A stretch of 64,000 bases of DNA. Source: Cloeon dipterum. Its lineage: Eukaryota > Arthropoda > Insecta > Ephemeroptera > Baetidae. Shown piece by piece: positions 20,688 to 34,277 of the stretch (its first letter is position 1; every line of letters starts with the position of its first letter). The stretch lies in NCBI RefSeq assembly GCF_949628265.1, contig NC_088786.1, positions 7,068,001 to 7,132,000 of the forward strand, read 5' to 3'. The position numbers and the translations under genes were made by a program. The notes under the pieces were generated by a model, which saw only the letters and a list, made by a program, of their open reading frames with translations, was not told where the DNA came from and did no database searches.

Positions 20688-23600
20688 ACTTTTCGCCGCG
20701 CCGCGGGAGAACCGTGACTTTTGAATATTGAACAGCAAACACGAGAACAGCAACACAATACAAGCTCTTCGTTTATTCAAAGGCAAACAGACGCGAATGC
20801 CGGTCGTGTGTTTGTGTGATTTAAAAGCGTGCATAATTAACAGCTCCATTAATCAATTAATTTCGGAGTGAGTGCGAGAGAGCTTCAGCAGCCGGCTAAT
20901 TAATTATCCGCACACGTTAGGGGTTCTCTCTGGCTCGCTATCGGAGCAGCTGAACGTCGGACGTGGGGTGATAATAGCGCTCGAATTTATGGCTCTTAAT
21001 TTATTAGGCAGGCGATAGATCAAAACACAAGTTGCTGCTGGCCTCCATTTATCCGACGACCCTCCTCGGTCTTTTCATTTCCGTCCAGATAATGGGTGGC
21101 GGCGTGCGAAAAACGTCACCTCCGAAAAATGACCGACGCGTAGTTATGCAACGTGTCGGTTGCGACTGCCAAACGGGCCAGCATAAGCCGCATATTTGAC
21201 GAGCAGAGTCAGCGCCCAGGATCCAATTAGGACAGATTACGCAATTCCGGCCGGTCGGGATTAGGCCCATGCTCGAAATGCAAATTGCATCTGGCGTGAC
21301 CCTGATATACTGACTGTACTGTGCCAGCAGCGTGTAATCCTCCCTGAAATTAACAGTTGGAAAGCTATATCAGTGCAGGAACACTGCGCAAGTCAGTGAA
21401 AGATTACCTTAATGTTGAGGACCTAACAGCATAAATTAGACTCAATTAAAGAACATTAATTCAACTCGAACTCTAATAATCTGAAATGATATAATTATTT
21501 AAAACACTGAAAACTTGAAATTTTTAATTTGAAACCCTCGTAATGGCTCAGCTCTGGCTAAATTTATTCAGGATACAAAGATATGAAAGATATCAGTGAA
21601 AATTTGAGACAGAAAAGTAAAATGCATGCAGAGCTGTGTCCATTTATGATTAAAATTCCAGAATAGATTTATTTGCAAACATCTATTTAAGAATTTATCG
21701 AAATATTATTATTTGATTTATTTGATGATAGGTTTTAGTGAAATAGTTGGTTATAGATTGATTTATATACTCTTGTTTTTTCTAGCAATGGTCAATACAA
21801 TTAAAAATGAAGATTTAAAAGCAAGATTTTTTTCAAGCTGAATAAAATGGTTTTTCAGGTAGCCGTTTTCGGTACCGTTAATATTTATGTTTTTCCTTAG
21901 TTATTTTCCTACAAAAAACTCATAGTTTTTCATCATTTCAGTGAAAGGTTTCATTTTTAAGGAGATGAGGGAGCATCGAAAATTAATTGCTTGGTCTGGG
22001 GTAGCATGAAACATTGTAAAAATATGAAAACTTTCACTTAAAAAAAATTGCTCAGGCCGTTATGTTTTCTTAAACGTGATTTTTTATTTAAAACTTTTCC
22101 GTTAGAAAATTCTGACAATATCTCGAACTTTCCAAAATAATTAAAATCTCATATCATTCGATTTGTTTCTGTTAGCAAGTTTATTTAAATCCAACACAAC
22201 TGTTTTAAGGAATTATGGGAGTTAGAAACTACTCTAAATTTTAACTCTAAATCACGGTGGAGTTGATAAAGCGAGTCATATATCCGACAATTATTGCTTT
22301 GGCAAATTGTTATATTTCTTCTAACCCTATCGAATGGAAGCGAAAAATCATAATTTTCAGATTAAAAGGTGCGCTCCCTTTGTCAGAGTCGCGTGCGCCG
22401 AGCGTGAGTGAGTGCAATAAAATAATTTTGCCTCCCGCTGGTCTATAATATGCAAATGGGGAGCAACTTATTTTCACGCAAATAATCCGTGCTGCAGCAA
22501 TTTCGTTAACCCAGATCTCACGACGTGTGTGTAATAATATGCATGTATGCCTCTCTTGAATGTGAAGGCGACTCGCGGAAAAAACGGCTGCTTGCATTTT
22601 ATTGCCCTATTCGAGTCGTCGTCCTCGTCTCCTGGTTGGCAGCAAGAAAAGTGCATTCGAGTTTATATTGGAAAAGTTGCATTAAATAAATGCAATTACG
22701 CGCATAGCTCTCACTCACCAGTGCAGTGCACACATCGCATGCGATAAGATCTCGTTTTTCCTTGCGCTGTCGAGTCAATCGTGCACTTGCCATGCAAATC
22801 GAAAGGGTAACAAGCTCTAAAAGAGGAAGAAAATGGACGCAATCTCCACTCCAATCGGCTGAAATCTAATTTCTCTACGCTCGACGATAATGAACGGATG
22901 ATTTATGATATTGAAATAAGGGATAGTTCAGTGTTTGTATACGGCTTCATGATTTAAACGGATTTGGAATGGTCGAATTGGAAGTTTCTGTTTGATACCC
23001 GATGTTCACTAATTTTGCGATACGTCAAAATGCCTCCATGACTTATTGCTGTGTGTCTATCTGCATTTTCCTGCTTTTTTGGAACCCATTAGTTAGAGTT
23101 ATGAACAACTCTCTTGTTGAATGTCAATAATAACTTTTATTTTGTAAAAACATTGGCATCAAAAGCTGTTCTTTTTGCTAACATTTAATATATTTGCTGT
23201 TTCCAAAAAATGTGGAAAAACCAACAAAAATGTTTTTCAACATGCAGATGAATATTCTGGAAAAATTAATAGGCTTTTTTAAACCCTGTTGGTACTGTAA
23301 AACCAGAAATATCCTCGTTGCGCTAGTGCATATTTATTAAAAGCCGAATTTTACGTACCAAATTAAAACTTGCACTTGAGATAAGCCAACATGCTGTTCA
23401 AAAAACAAGATTTGAGCCACAAATAACGGAAGATTTTCTTTTGACCAATTTTCATCTAATTTTTTACTCACACTCTTTGGGACGGTTTAAAAAAAATCAA
23501 TTTTTTCAGATTAATAGATGCGCTCTACTTAGCAACACAAATGCGACTGAATTTATGGACTACGCGCCCACCTGATATTCTATATTTGTACTTGTGGATG

Positions 23601-25238
23601 CTGCGTGTCATTTTTCATCCCGGTCAATAATGCATAAAACGCCTTTCGAGTGGGAGCCGCAGCACTTGTGCCGGCCCGATATTACTGGATGCGAGCGAGT
23701 GAGCGAATTTTGCGGCCGCCACACATGTGACCAGCCTGAATAGATAAAAACCGTCCATATACTCTGTCGTTGGATGCAGAGGGATGTGAAAAACTGCCGT
23801 GCAAACAACCTTGTGCAGCGTCATCCCCGCTTTCATGCCAAATTAACATTTAACGTGGACGCTGCATCTTCTGCTTGCTCGGTGTAGTACTAAGAATTCA
23901 AGATCAAAACAGAAAAAATGATTAATTCTCTAAACGGGAAATTTTCGTTTAATAATTTCAAAAACAAAATTTTATTCATATTAAATTGAAATTTCGGACA
24001 TATTCCTCGAAGCTCAACAACTAGTTTCGGCTTCTAACCCGAAGCCCTATTTCATGAACAGCAAAATTTAATAATCAAAAAAATGGTACATAAAATAAAA
24101 AATCAGAACAAAACAATTAAAAAGAAAGCCAATAATATCATTAATAATAAACAAAATTCCTATCTACCTATTTTATTGGCGATGAGCAGCTTTTCGACCT
24201 TCAAGCAAAATACTTCAATAGGATTATTTAGTGCAACAAAAATTTGAATTTTGGTTTAAAATGTTGATATCAATTCTAACAAGCGATAAAGGGAATTTTT
24301 TCTTAATTAGTTAACTTTCTTGGCCTATAAACAACTTTTAACTTTAAAAAGTGGCACCAAGACTTCAAAATTTAAATTATATTTTTCTCCCTAAATTTTT
24401 ATTGTCATTTTAGTACATGTATACATAGTTTTTTTTTAACCAACAATCCGTGTTAGGTAGTTTTTTTGGCTAGAATAGTCATTCTTAGAAATCAAAAGGG
24501 TAACTATGTACGACTCAAATGTCAATTGAATAATGCTTCGAATGCAAAATGAGCTTACTGGATTAATACGTATTTACTAGACTTTTTGTTGAACTTATTT
24601 ATACAAATAATTGTTTTCTCAAATGTCCTATCACTTTGAGAGGGCCAAAAATAATTGGAGGTTAAAAAAAAATTTATGAGTTTGCAAACCTCTTCAACGC
24701 ACTGTGAAAATTTAAATATATTCATTTTCATCAACATTTTTGCAATTTTATAGATTTTGAAAACAACTCGTTTTGCCATAAAATTTAAGACGCGTTTTTC
24801 CAATCAGAATATTATGTTTAGCAAAAAACATGTTTATTGCAACATTTTTAAATTGTAAGTTGAATTTTTCATACGAAGGTCAAAATAAACATTGTTCTCT
24901 TTATTATTATATAAAATTAATCATTCCAAAACCAGATATATGACTAATTTGCGAACTACTCTTCACGTCCCCCACTCTGATCTACATAAAATTTCGCTCG
25001 GTCTGCCGGAAGCACCTGCATTATCTCAGCTGTACTTGACTCTTTCTCGTTGGTTCGTCGGTCGGCACACTCGCTCCCTTTGAAGACTCACTGAATATAG
25101 AAAGAGAAAAGAAAAAGAGGGCAAACTTTGTGTGCGCGCCTTTGCAGAAAGAAAGGAAGAGAGCGAAGAGCAGCTTCAAATATCCAGCCAGCCTCTCTCT
25201 TTCCTTTCATTTCCAACTGTTTATTTAAAAGAGGAAAA
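20688..25238. other. Gene desert with GC-rich islands
   Basis: Islands at about 20690-21330, 22370-22800 and 23590-23880 stand out from AT-rich flanks. Open frames are short and on both strands. These islands may be conserved regulatory DNA or ends of unseen exons, but no exon can be supported from sequence alone. Confidence 0.4.
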
Positions 25239-25263
25239 GTGTGTGTGTGTGTGTGTGTGTGTG
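25239..25263. repeat. (GT)n microsatellite
   Basis: About 12 GT dinucleotides inside a GC-richer island (25080-25330). Flanking open frames on both strands read through the repeat and are not credible genes. Confidence 0.93.
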
Positions 25264-28200
25264 CACCAAGTTCACTCCATTTTTCCTCTCGGTTTGTACC
25301 TGCAGTCCACGTGGCGCCACAGTCGTCCCTCAACGGTCAATCAAATTGGGTCCATTATTTACAAGCCATTTTATGATTTAAAGCTGACTAAAACCTTATA
25401 AATTTTAATATTTTAGACTAAAATTTAATGCGTTCAAAAATTCTATAAATTGCTATTATTTTAATTTTAAAATTTTGGAACATTTATCTCTGGAATATCA
25501 ATTTTATTTTTTATCCCTTGAGTGAAAGTATGAGGGATTTCGAAACACCAAGAGTTTAGAATGGAGTCTAGAAAATAGATAAGTTTTCATATATTATAGT
25601 CCTTAATTAATGTCGCATGTGACTCATACTTATTATCATTTTCCTCTCTAATAACGATAATAATGCTAGCCCAAAAATTATTCTAAAACTAACTGAGGTT
25701 ACAAAAGTTGAAAAATAAGTACAACAATTTTCAGGAATTCTCAAGTCATTAAAATTAATTAAAGAAATTCTTTCATACCATTCGGACACCAGTAAAAATT
25801 ATGAAGCCAACTTTGATTCAAGATAAAAGGGGTGAAATCAAAAGGCTCGGAGCCCAAAAGTAGAGGCTTTGCTGATCACGCATTAGTCACGATGGTCGGT
25901 GGCGGTGGTATTATTTGGCTATCGCAGTTCTGCAGTTAACCAGGCTTAGAGGCAGCGCGCGTCAACGCCACGAATTGAGCAGCCGTCAACCGTCGATATC
26001 CATTCATTTCGCCGGGGCCGTTCATCGAGTTGCCACATCTGCGAGGGTCGAGATAGAAAAGAAAATCTCATCAGCCGGCTAAATGCATTGACGCGGATCG
26101 ATGCAACCAACGTGCACGTTATTGTTGAGTTTTCCTCCTCGATCCGGCGGTGGAATCTAACTCTCTATTCGAGAAAAAATTGACTCTTTTTTATTGGAAT
26201 GATCGAGGAATCAACTCGAAGTTTGATTGAAGGACATGGATTAAAAAAGGTCTATAATCCTTTTGTTTAGATAGAAAATCTGAAAATCTAAGTAAGTGCC
26301 ATTGGAATTTTTGGAATTGGGCGCCTAAAATCACTGGATAAACATTGTGGACAGTAAATTGTGACGTCATGCATCAGTGTTGATTACGGCGGTAATTGGC
26401 TGAACCATTTTTCAATACTAAATGAAATCATTTTAGGGTTAAATGCACAGCAGAGTCTTAATAAAATTGACAGCAACCGCTGGTGCCATCTATTGGCTTC
26501 TTCAAACATAAATGTTCTTTCGCAAAAAGTGCATTAAGTTAAAATTCATTTAAATTTTTGCCTAAATAACCAAAATGTGGCTACATGACCTGAAACTCTG
26601 GTCAAAAAGTTAAAAAATATTACCTCGAACAAGGTCAGCTGTCTGCAATTTTCAGAGCCCCTTAATTCGAATATTCAGGGACGTTTCCAAGAAATAAATA
26701 TTATCCATCAATTGATTCGTTTCCTCACAAGTATCGATAGTAGATAAAATGCTGGACCAAACCCAAAAAATTCCAATATTTCTAACTCTAGCAATACTTT
26801 TTATGTAACGGTGTACATCATAAATTATTTAACTTGAGCGTTAAAAATATGTTATTATTGCTTTATCTGATTAATTTTATTAAATTCGAAATTATCCAAA
26901 TTATTTAATAAAAATATTATAAACATGAAGCTACAATTTATAGCCATTTCAATTAATATATTTAGTCATTAATTTAATTTTTACTTTTTAACACAATATT
27001 TTAGAAAATACATAATATATGTAATTAAACAATTTTTTACGAATTAATTGTAAACTTTTATCTGTAACACAATCTTACCCGATTGACTAAATTCAGCGAC
27101 CCTATGGGGTGACGAGCCAATTTGATTGCAAAAGTGATTTTTGGCCATTGTGACGCGATCGCTCGGCGGGGTTATCACCTCGCTCGCAAGCAGCCGAGTG
27201 TTTCGCCTGGCGTCCAATTTGCGTGTGTACAAGGGCGAAATAACAAGCCTTCGCTCGCTCTCTCACTCGGCAACGCGTCAAGTCTCAACAGTAGAGCAGC
27301 TTATTGGGCACTGAGCAGCCGCTCGCTCGGCCCCAGAGAGATAAAGGAAGTGCGAGACCGACAGACACATCCTATTGTTTCTGCAGTGCTAATTCCATCA
27401 CTTGGAAATTGATTTCCCTCCCTCCTAACCTCCAATGCTAAGCCATTGAATGGTCGGTCGAATGGCGAATGGCGGCTCTCGTCAAACGCTACAAGTGCTC
27501 ATTTTCAACCTGGTGACGCAAGAACTCGTGGTTGCCAGATTAATCGAGCGCGGAGTCGAATTTCAGCTAAATTCCACCCATCTCCCGAATGCCCGAGTAC
27601 CTTTTGGTCGTTTCAGAATGGAAATTAGCTGTAACAGAGTTGTCTTATTGATAAAAATATTATTTATTTTCCTCATAATTCAAGCTTTTCCAATTCAATA
27701 TGGATCTGATAAAAAGATGACGTCATAAACAAAAATGACTCGATTGAGGCTAAAATAGGGCAATTTTGGAGGGAAAAAATAGCAAATCGACAGACACGCA
27801 ATTGAAATGATTTTGTGGAATATTTGGAAAAAATGAACAAGAGTTGCAATTTTTATTAAGGGTACATGATTGTTTAGAATATAAAAAAACTAAACCATTT
27901 TTTAGCAAATTTAGCTCCTAGAAAAATTTCAAAGTTTTATGACAGCTTTTATTCAACAAGATGACTGATTCCTATGAAATGTTAATGGTATAACATCAAA
28001 GGAAAATTATTCCTATCAAGCAGCCATTTCTGCACTAAATAGCACCTCATTTTCCATAGTTCCACGCGGCTGCTCCTCAACCTGCACTTAACAGTTGCAC
28101 CATATAATAATATGTAAATATGCGCAGAAAATTCTCATGTATACCAAGGCTTCAGCAAAGGTTTAAACGGCGTGCAGCGTATGCAGCGCGTTCCGCTCGG

Positions 28201-28408
28201 GCAAATCGAAAATAAAAGACGGCAGTTGTTGCTGGTGTGGTTGCGTCGTTGTGTGTATACAGTACTGCGAGCGGAGCCGCCGCGTTATTCGGCATTAAGG
28301 GCTGAAGAAAATGTGGGTAATCCGCCTTAAGTGCGCCGGCGAGCAGGACGTCTGCTGCTTTATTGAGATCTTAAAAGTAAAACGGCGCGCATGACATTCG
28401 TCGCGACA
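25264..28408. other. Gene desert with GC-rich islands
   Basis: Islands at about 25900-26160 and 27100-27620 lie in AT-rich DNA. Sequence at 26386-26505 (GTAATTGGCTGAACCATTTT, then GGTGCCATCTATTGGC) looks like a badly eroded right arm of the 419 bp MITE family. No gene is supported. Confidence 0.4.
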
Positions 28409-28432
28409 CAGCAGCAGCAGCAGCAGCAGCAG
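28409..28432. repeat. (CAG)8 trinucleotide repeat
   Basis: Eight perfect CAG units within a GC-rich island. One frame would encode polyglutamine and the opposite strand polycysteine or polyleucine. Long open frames on both strands across it come from the repeat and GC content. It is not called as an exon. Confidence 0.93.
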
Positions 28433-31400
28433 CCAGGTCTGAAACTCGGGTGTGCACGCGAAGAAACACCCTTTCGCCGCCTCCCTGCTTCTCTCTCTGA
28501 CGCCTCCGTTGCAGCAAACCTCTGTAATTTCCCACAAGACCCATATACAAATGAAAGCGAGCGCCTGCCTGTTCGCTTCTCTATGCTGCGCTGCACCGAA
28601 AACGACCGCAGCCTTTCCTCATTCGCGGCACAGCCACGGGGTGAACCATAAAAATTATCTGATAACTTGTACAACGCTCGAGATTCATGGCCCATTAAAA
28701 TTGTAATTATTTGAGTGAAAACTGAATTTAAATCATTTTTAATTAAGCAATAATTTCATTAAGTTGATGAATGTATCTTTAAAACGGTAATGCAATTATT
28801 ATTTAAAGGATTAAAAAGAATACTTTAAGGTATATTCAAAGTTTTCTAAAATTTTCACCACCTCTGCACTGAATGGTCCACAAATATTAGAACGGGGATT
28901 TAAATGCTAAAACTAACACCTAAATGACATTCACATTAATTTCTTAAAAAATCCCCTGCAATTTTTTATCTCCTTGATTGGAAACAAATAAAAAGGTGTC
29001 ACTGATAGCTCACAATCAGAATAACATTTCCACGACACAGTTACCTTTCTAGTGCATGACGAACGCAATTCGAACACAAAATTAAAGCACAGAGAACAGG
29101 GAATCGCAAAGCAATTTAAAAAAAAAACAATTATGCAATTTATTCAAATGAAATTAGAAAGATTTAAAATACTAGGTTAACCTAAACCTCATTGTCTTAT
29201 CTGGAAAAAGCATTTTCTGTTATGATTGTGTATAAGAAACCAAATTTAAAACATTTTGACAGCAATTCAAATAAGAAATTGTCAGGCACGGTCTCTCCAG
29301 TATAAATTGCAAATGCAGTGGAAGAATAAAAAAAACTAATAGCCACTCTGCAATTCTAAGCGGTCAGCAAGCCGACGGAGCTGGAAGGAATTAGCATGGA
29401 CAAACAATGCAACTGTCTAGTGGTGTGATTTTCCTGCTCATCGCTCTACAGCTGCTCGACCGTAAACCGGAGCAATCGTCTCTCTGCGCTACCGATGCTG
29501 ATGTTGTTTGACAGACAAATGCATGCATAATTTATTATATGGAAGCCGCAATTAGAGGATGGACCACCTGAATGACTCCTGAATATACAAACAGCGTAAC
29601 ACTAAGCCGTGTTGTTAGCAGTTAGCACTACTTGAATCGTCATAAATATGCAAATGTTAAACTTTTTGTTAAATATTCGATCAAAAGAAATCAAAAGCTC
29701 CTATGTATTTATTCACGCGTATTTACTATACTGTATTAGAAGTATATCACCTTCATCCTCTCTATTAATCCCGTCAACAAATAATTTACCTTTATAGCTT
29801 ATATAATTTTGGTTTTTATCTATTCTGAGAAAACGAGTCCTGATTAATATGAATATTGCATTGTTTAAAAGGTAATAATATAGGTAACTCACAACTCGCA
29901 CACTTAGAAACACATATCTGCATGCAATATAAATTAATTGAATGTTACTGTTAGGGCTCATTGTCAGTGCTACATTAAAGAACTAAATTATTCTTTAAAA
30001 AAAGGTAAAAGTCAAATTTAAAGTAAAACTCTTCCTTATTTTTTTTATTGAGAAAAAATATTTTTTTTAAATATATAATACTTGTAAATTATTTGTATTT
30101 TTATTGTTAAACATAAGAAATAAAATTTAGCTTACTTCCTTTTAAAGGATCTGGTGGAAGTTTGATCCAAATAAATGCCCCTTTGTTCTTATTCCTCTGC
30201 GTCAGAAGCATGCAAATCGTCAGGTTAAGCCGAACACTGGCAAATCGATTGGAATTTTCCCGCTCAAAGGCGGGAATTCGCGTGCTTATGGCGGGAGACA
30301 AAAAGTCTCTTTGCAGGCGCGCAGGGACAAAGGCCGCGGGAATGCCGGCTCCATATTTTCAGTTTTGTTTGTGAAAGTGTTATTTTAATATGGCGCGTTC
30401 CTGTGCCGACGACTTTTTGCAGCCGAGATTCGCCATTCCATTGTTGCACAAAGCCAGGGTCTCTCATTCTTTGGCGCAAAGCATTGTCCCCTTTTTTGTA
30501 TTTATCCTCGCCACGGCCGAAGCAATTTGCATACCAAAGAGCCACTGCGGCGGCGGCGGTGTGAGCGCGCAAATGATGATTATATTGCGCGCGGCCGGCA
30601 AGCAGGTAGCGCATAAAAAGATTAGAATTATTTCATTCCGCCTGCTAAACTACCCCTGAAATTGTCGCTGCCGCCGCCGCCTCCACTGCTGCTGCTGCTG
30701 CGACTGTTGCCATTGTTTGCCTCTCCACCACGGCTAGCACGACTACACAATTAAAATGTAAAAAATGGCAACATTCTCAGGTAAAGGATTTCGTCTGCGG
30801 TGAGCTTGAGACAAATTTAAATTATCAAATTAAATCATTAAAATGAAAAGTGGATTGAAAAAGAGCACTAACTAAAACTTATTAAAATTGTCGGCTACAA
30901 TAAGCAGGTGTTTACAGTTGATTGTTGGTTTTATAGGCCCATTGAGTTGAAAATTTGCTCCATTTTGTAATTAAAACAACGTGTTGAGACTGATTGTTAA
31001 GTCAATAATGGCGATTACCGCAACAATTAAATATGCCAATGAGCGTTTCCAAACTTTGAAGTACCGACGAAAGTTCACCTCAGTGGTTCTTTAATAATTA
31101 TTTACTAGAATGTGTGCAATAACCAAGAGTTTACAGTTCACCAAATTTCTCCGAAACGTTTCAATATTTGACCATATTTCCGCAGCAGATTTTGATTCCG
31201 TTCGTCGGGCATGAGAATTTTTGGGAAAACTTTTATGGGATTTAAAATGAGATTTCAAGAAGGGAGAGATTCCTCAGCATTTGAAAATCATGCTAGCTGC
31301 GTGCAGTTATTTTTGTTAAATTATCAGTGCAATTAATAGGTCAAAAAATTAAAATTATATTTATTTTTTATCTAAAAGTGGATGATTTTTTATATGCACT

Positions 31401-32262
31401 GGCTATGCGGCAATGGAAGAGATAAATTTATGAGTTTATTGTTTACTAGGCGTAACAAGTTTCCTGGAATTTTAGAGAGTTTCTAAGGTTCATTAATTTT
31501 CTTTCTTGTTTCCCAGCGGTTTTTTTTTTAAATTGAGCGATTTGTTCTCATTCAGCGCCTTTAAATACGACAAATGCACAGAAATTGTTCTAAACTCCCA
31601 ACCATAATCGTGAGATATGACTCGCATTTTTTATGCTTTGCTGGAGAGATTAAATCTCTGAATTATACAAATTATTTCAAATTCTATGTACATTAATCAT
31701 TTTTAAAGTGTGAGAATTACTTTAATTTTTAGTTTGATGTAATATTTTATATGATAAAGTAAGGAATTGGTTAACAAAAAAGGATACTTGAATTGTCTCA
31801 GAGATAATTATAAATTATTATTTCATGAGTTCAAAAATGTATTTACTCAAATTTACCTTCAAGTTATATTTGATGTAGAGTTAATTAAAGGCACAGGGAA
31901 GAGTTAGTGATAAGAATATAAATATATATTTTAATTAAAATTGTTCCTTGATTTAAGTTGTAGAATCTTTTTATGTACTGAATGTATCTAATTGAGGCAC
32001 TTTTTTCAATAACAAATATTTTTATTTTATGGACAGATACAAAATTGGCCAGCATAAATTAATAAATTTACCGTCTTAGGTGTGTTGATTAACTTTTCAA
32101 AGTCTTCGATTCAAACGCGAAGCAATTTTCATGAATGATTTTGTTTCGTTTTGCGTCTCAACCTGCGGCTTTTCTCACGCTGCAACCGACAGTAATTAAC
32201 AGAACGCCTGTCTGTGAATTTCATTCGCCCTCTGCGTCGCGTGTAGCTCAGGCAGCGAAACA
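28433..32262. other. Gene desert before the odorant receptor cluster
   Basis: GC-rich islands at about 28440-28660 and 30230-30760 contain overlapping opposite-strand open frames without family motifs. The rest is AT-rich. No gene, RNA or element is recognised. Confidence 0.4.
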
Positions 32263-34277
32263 ATGGAGCCAGACGCGATTTTAAGCGTTGACATTTCGCA
32301 ATTGATGTTGCCCGCAAAGTTTCTGCTAGGAAAACTGAACTTATGGTTCGAGTTCTCTGAGGCACACATTTCAAGACCACGTCTCATCTTAAGGAAAGTA
32401 TTCACGACCTACATTTTGTTCTGCATGACCCTCTTTTCGCTGCTGACCTTCGCCAAAAATTTCACCTTCGAGAAAAAGTCACTGAGAGAGGCAACGTTTG
32501 TGGCCGTATTCGTCGTGCGTCAGTTCTCGTCGCTCCAAAAGTATTTTATTCTCAAGCTACGGGCACAGCGAATCCGGAGGCTCTTCAGGGATGCATTTGA
32601 GTGCGTCAGGGTGCCGTCCCTGGCTCGGCAGGAATTCGACGCATTCGCCGCCAATTGTTCAAAAACGAAGAAACTGATCGTCTGGGTCGCGGTGGCCGCC
32701 ATCGCTCATGGACCGATTTGGATAATTTCAATAATTGCCCTGGCTTTTTACCGTCGATGATCAACTCAATTCTCCATCACAAATTTCCTGACGCCCGCTT
32801 GGCTTCTGTCAGATCAGAACCAAAATGCTACTACTGCTACGTACGTACTTCGTATTTGGCCTCAACGTTTTATGCTTCCCCCCCCCCCCTTTATTCTCGC
32901 AAATGTTGGATTTTTCGTTTTTTACACACTCATCGCCAGGCTTGGACTGTTAATTTTCACGCATTTAAATGCGGTTTTGCAAAGCCTGCAAACCATCAAC
33001 ATTGCGGAAAACTTGTCAGACATGGAGAGGGAGGCTCTAAACGAGAAGGTCAACGTCTTCCTGACCTACGCCGTTCAACACCATAATCGCAGCCTAGCGT
33101 AAGATTTACTTCAAATTCAGATTTTATCAAAACAATTTTTTTAAAACGTCTTAGGAAAAAACCTTACTTTTTATATTTAAGCAAAAATTTATTCGTCTGT
33201 GGACTTCATATTTTCTATGCAAGGGACAGTTATTTATTAAATTTATGTACATATATCAAGAAAGAAAAAAGGATCTATACCACTTACGTTCTTGAACCCA
33301 TTACAATCCAATACAAATAAGAAATACGTCTTAAGATTAGATCGGGAACATTTTAAACCCATATAGCTTTCACCAAATACAATAAAAACGCGAAAGACAT
33401 TTGGTCTTTGAAGCTAGCCTCAACTGCCTCATGAATAGAACGTACTGGATGACGTTGAAACTATAGTTGAGATATTAAAACGACAATTTTGCAACGAGGA
33501 TGAAGCCTGGTTTAATTTATTCCCAATATTTATAACGAGTTCAAATTTTTTAAAAATAAATAGCCAGGTATATACTTTCTTAATCTTGAAAACATATCAT
33601 TAACTTTAGAAATAGACAGGAAGAGAAATTAAATTAATTTTTTTAAAGTTTCATCAGAGAGGTAAACAAGATATTTGGAAGCACAATGCTGGTTGATGTG
33701 TGGGGAATGCTCCTCATGCAATGCTCCTGGATTTTCCCTCTAGCAAGCGTAATGATACTGATATATTTATTCATCAGTTAATTTAATTTCATAAAATTCT
33801 ATCTCGACTCTGAAGACCAGCAGCTTGCCTTTCCTGAGACAAGTGGTTCTCGTTCAAAACATACTTGTTATGACGTCTTTTCTCGGCGTGAGCTGCTTTG
33901 CTGCTTCCGACATTTCTGATATGGTATATTAATTATTAAAAAGTACTGCAACTGATTTTCCGTAAATTAATCAGTGAACGTGTTTCGTGTAACAGGTGGC
34001 AATGGTTCCAACTTCGATTGAAAGCACGGCTTGGTGGACGTGGAATCGAGACAACCAGCAGACTATTCAAATCATGATGGTCTGCAGTACAGAGGACGTG
34101 CATTTGACCAGCGGGCCGGGCCGTTCTACAAGTTGTCAGTTCAAACCTTTGTGGCTGTAAACTTGCAATTCCTCTTAAATTGATTTTTTTAATAAACTTA
34201 TACTTGTATATTCGCAGATTTTGGAGATTTCGTTCTCGTACTTCATGTTTCTCCGGCAAATGAATTCAACGGGCTGA
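32263..34277 (+). pseudogene. Odorant receptor OR-A (7tm_6), disrupted
   Basis: Exons are 32263-33098, 33658-33748, 33816-33923, 33996-34156 and 34218-34277, then a poly(A) signal at 34326. The layout, intron phases and C-terminal motifs (STAWWTW, final exon ILEISFSYFMFL) match the neighbouring OR-B and OR-C. The product would be an insect odorant receptor, a seven-helix ligand-gated channel subunit. Two lesions are visible. The first is an in-frame TGA at 32758-32760 (codon 166). The second is a GGCCG direct duplication near 34108-34120 that makes exon 4 161 nt where OR-B has 156, shifting frame before the last ~15 residues of that exon. A 12-C run at 32878-32889 keeps frame. Exon 1 lacks the intron that OR-B has after its VPLQ residues. 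Confidence 0.85.

Noticed and set aside
28391..28651. Polyglutamine-containing frame
   Set aside because: The Gln run is a (CAG)8 microsatellite. Frames on both strands are open and no exon boundaries or conserved sequence support a gene.
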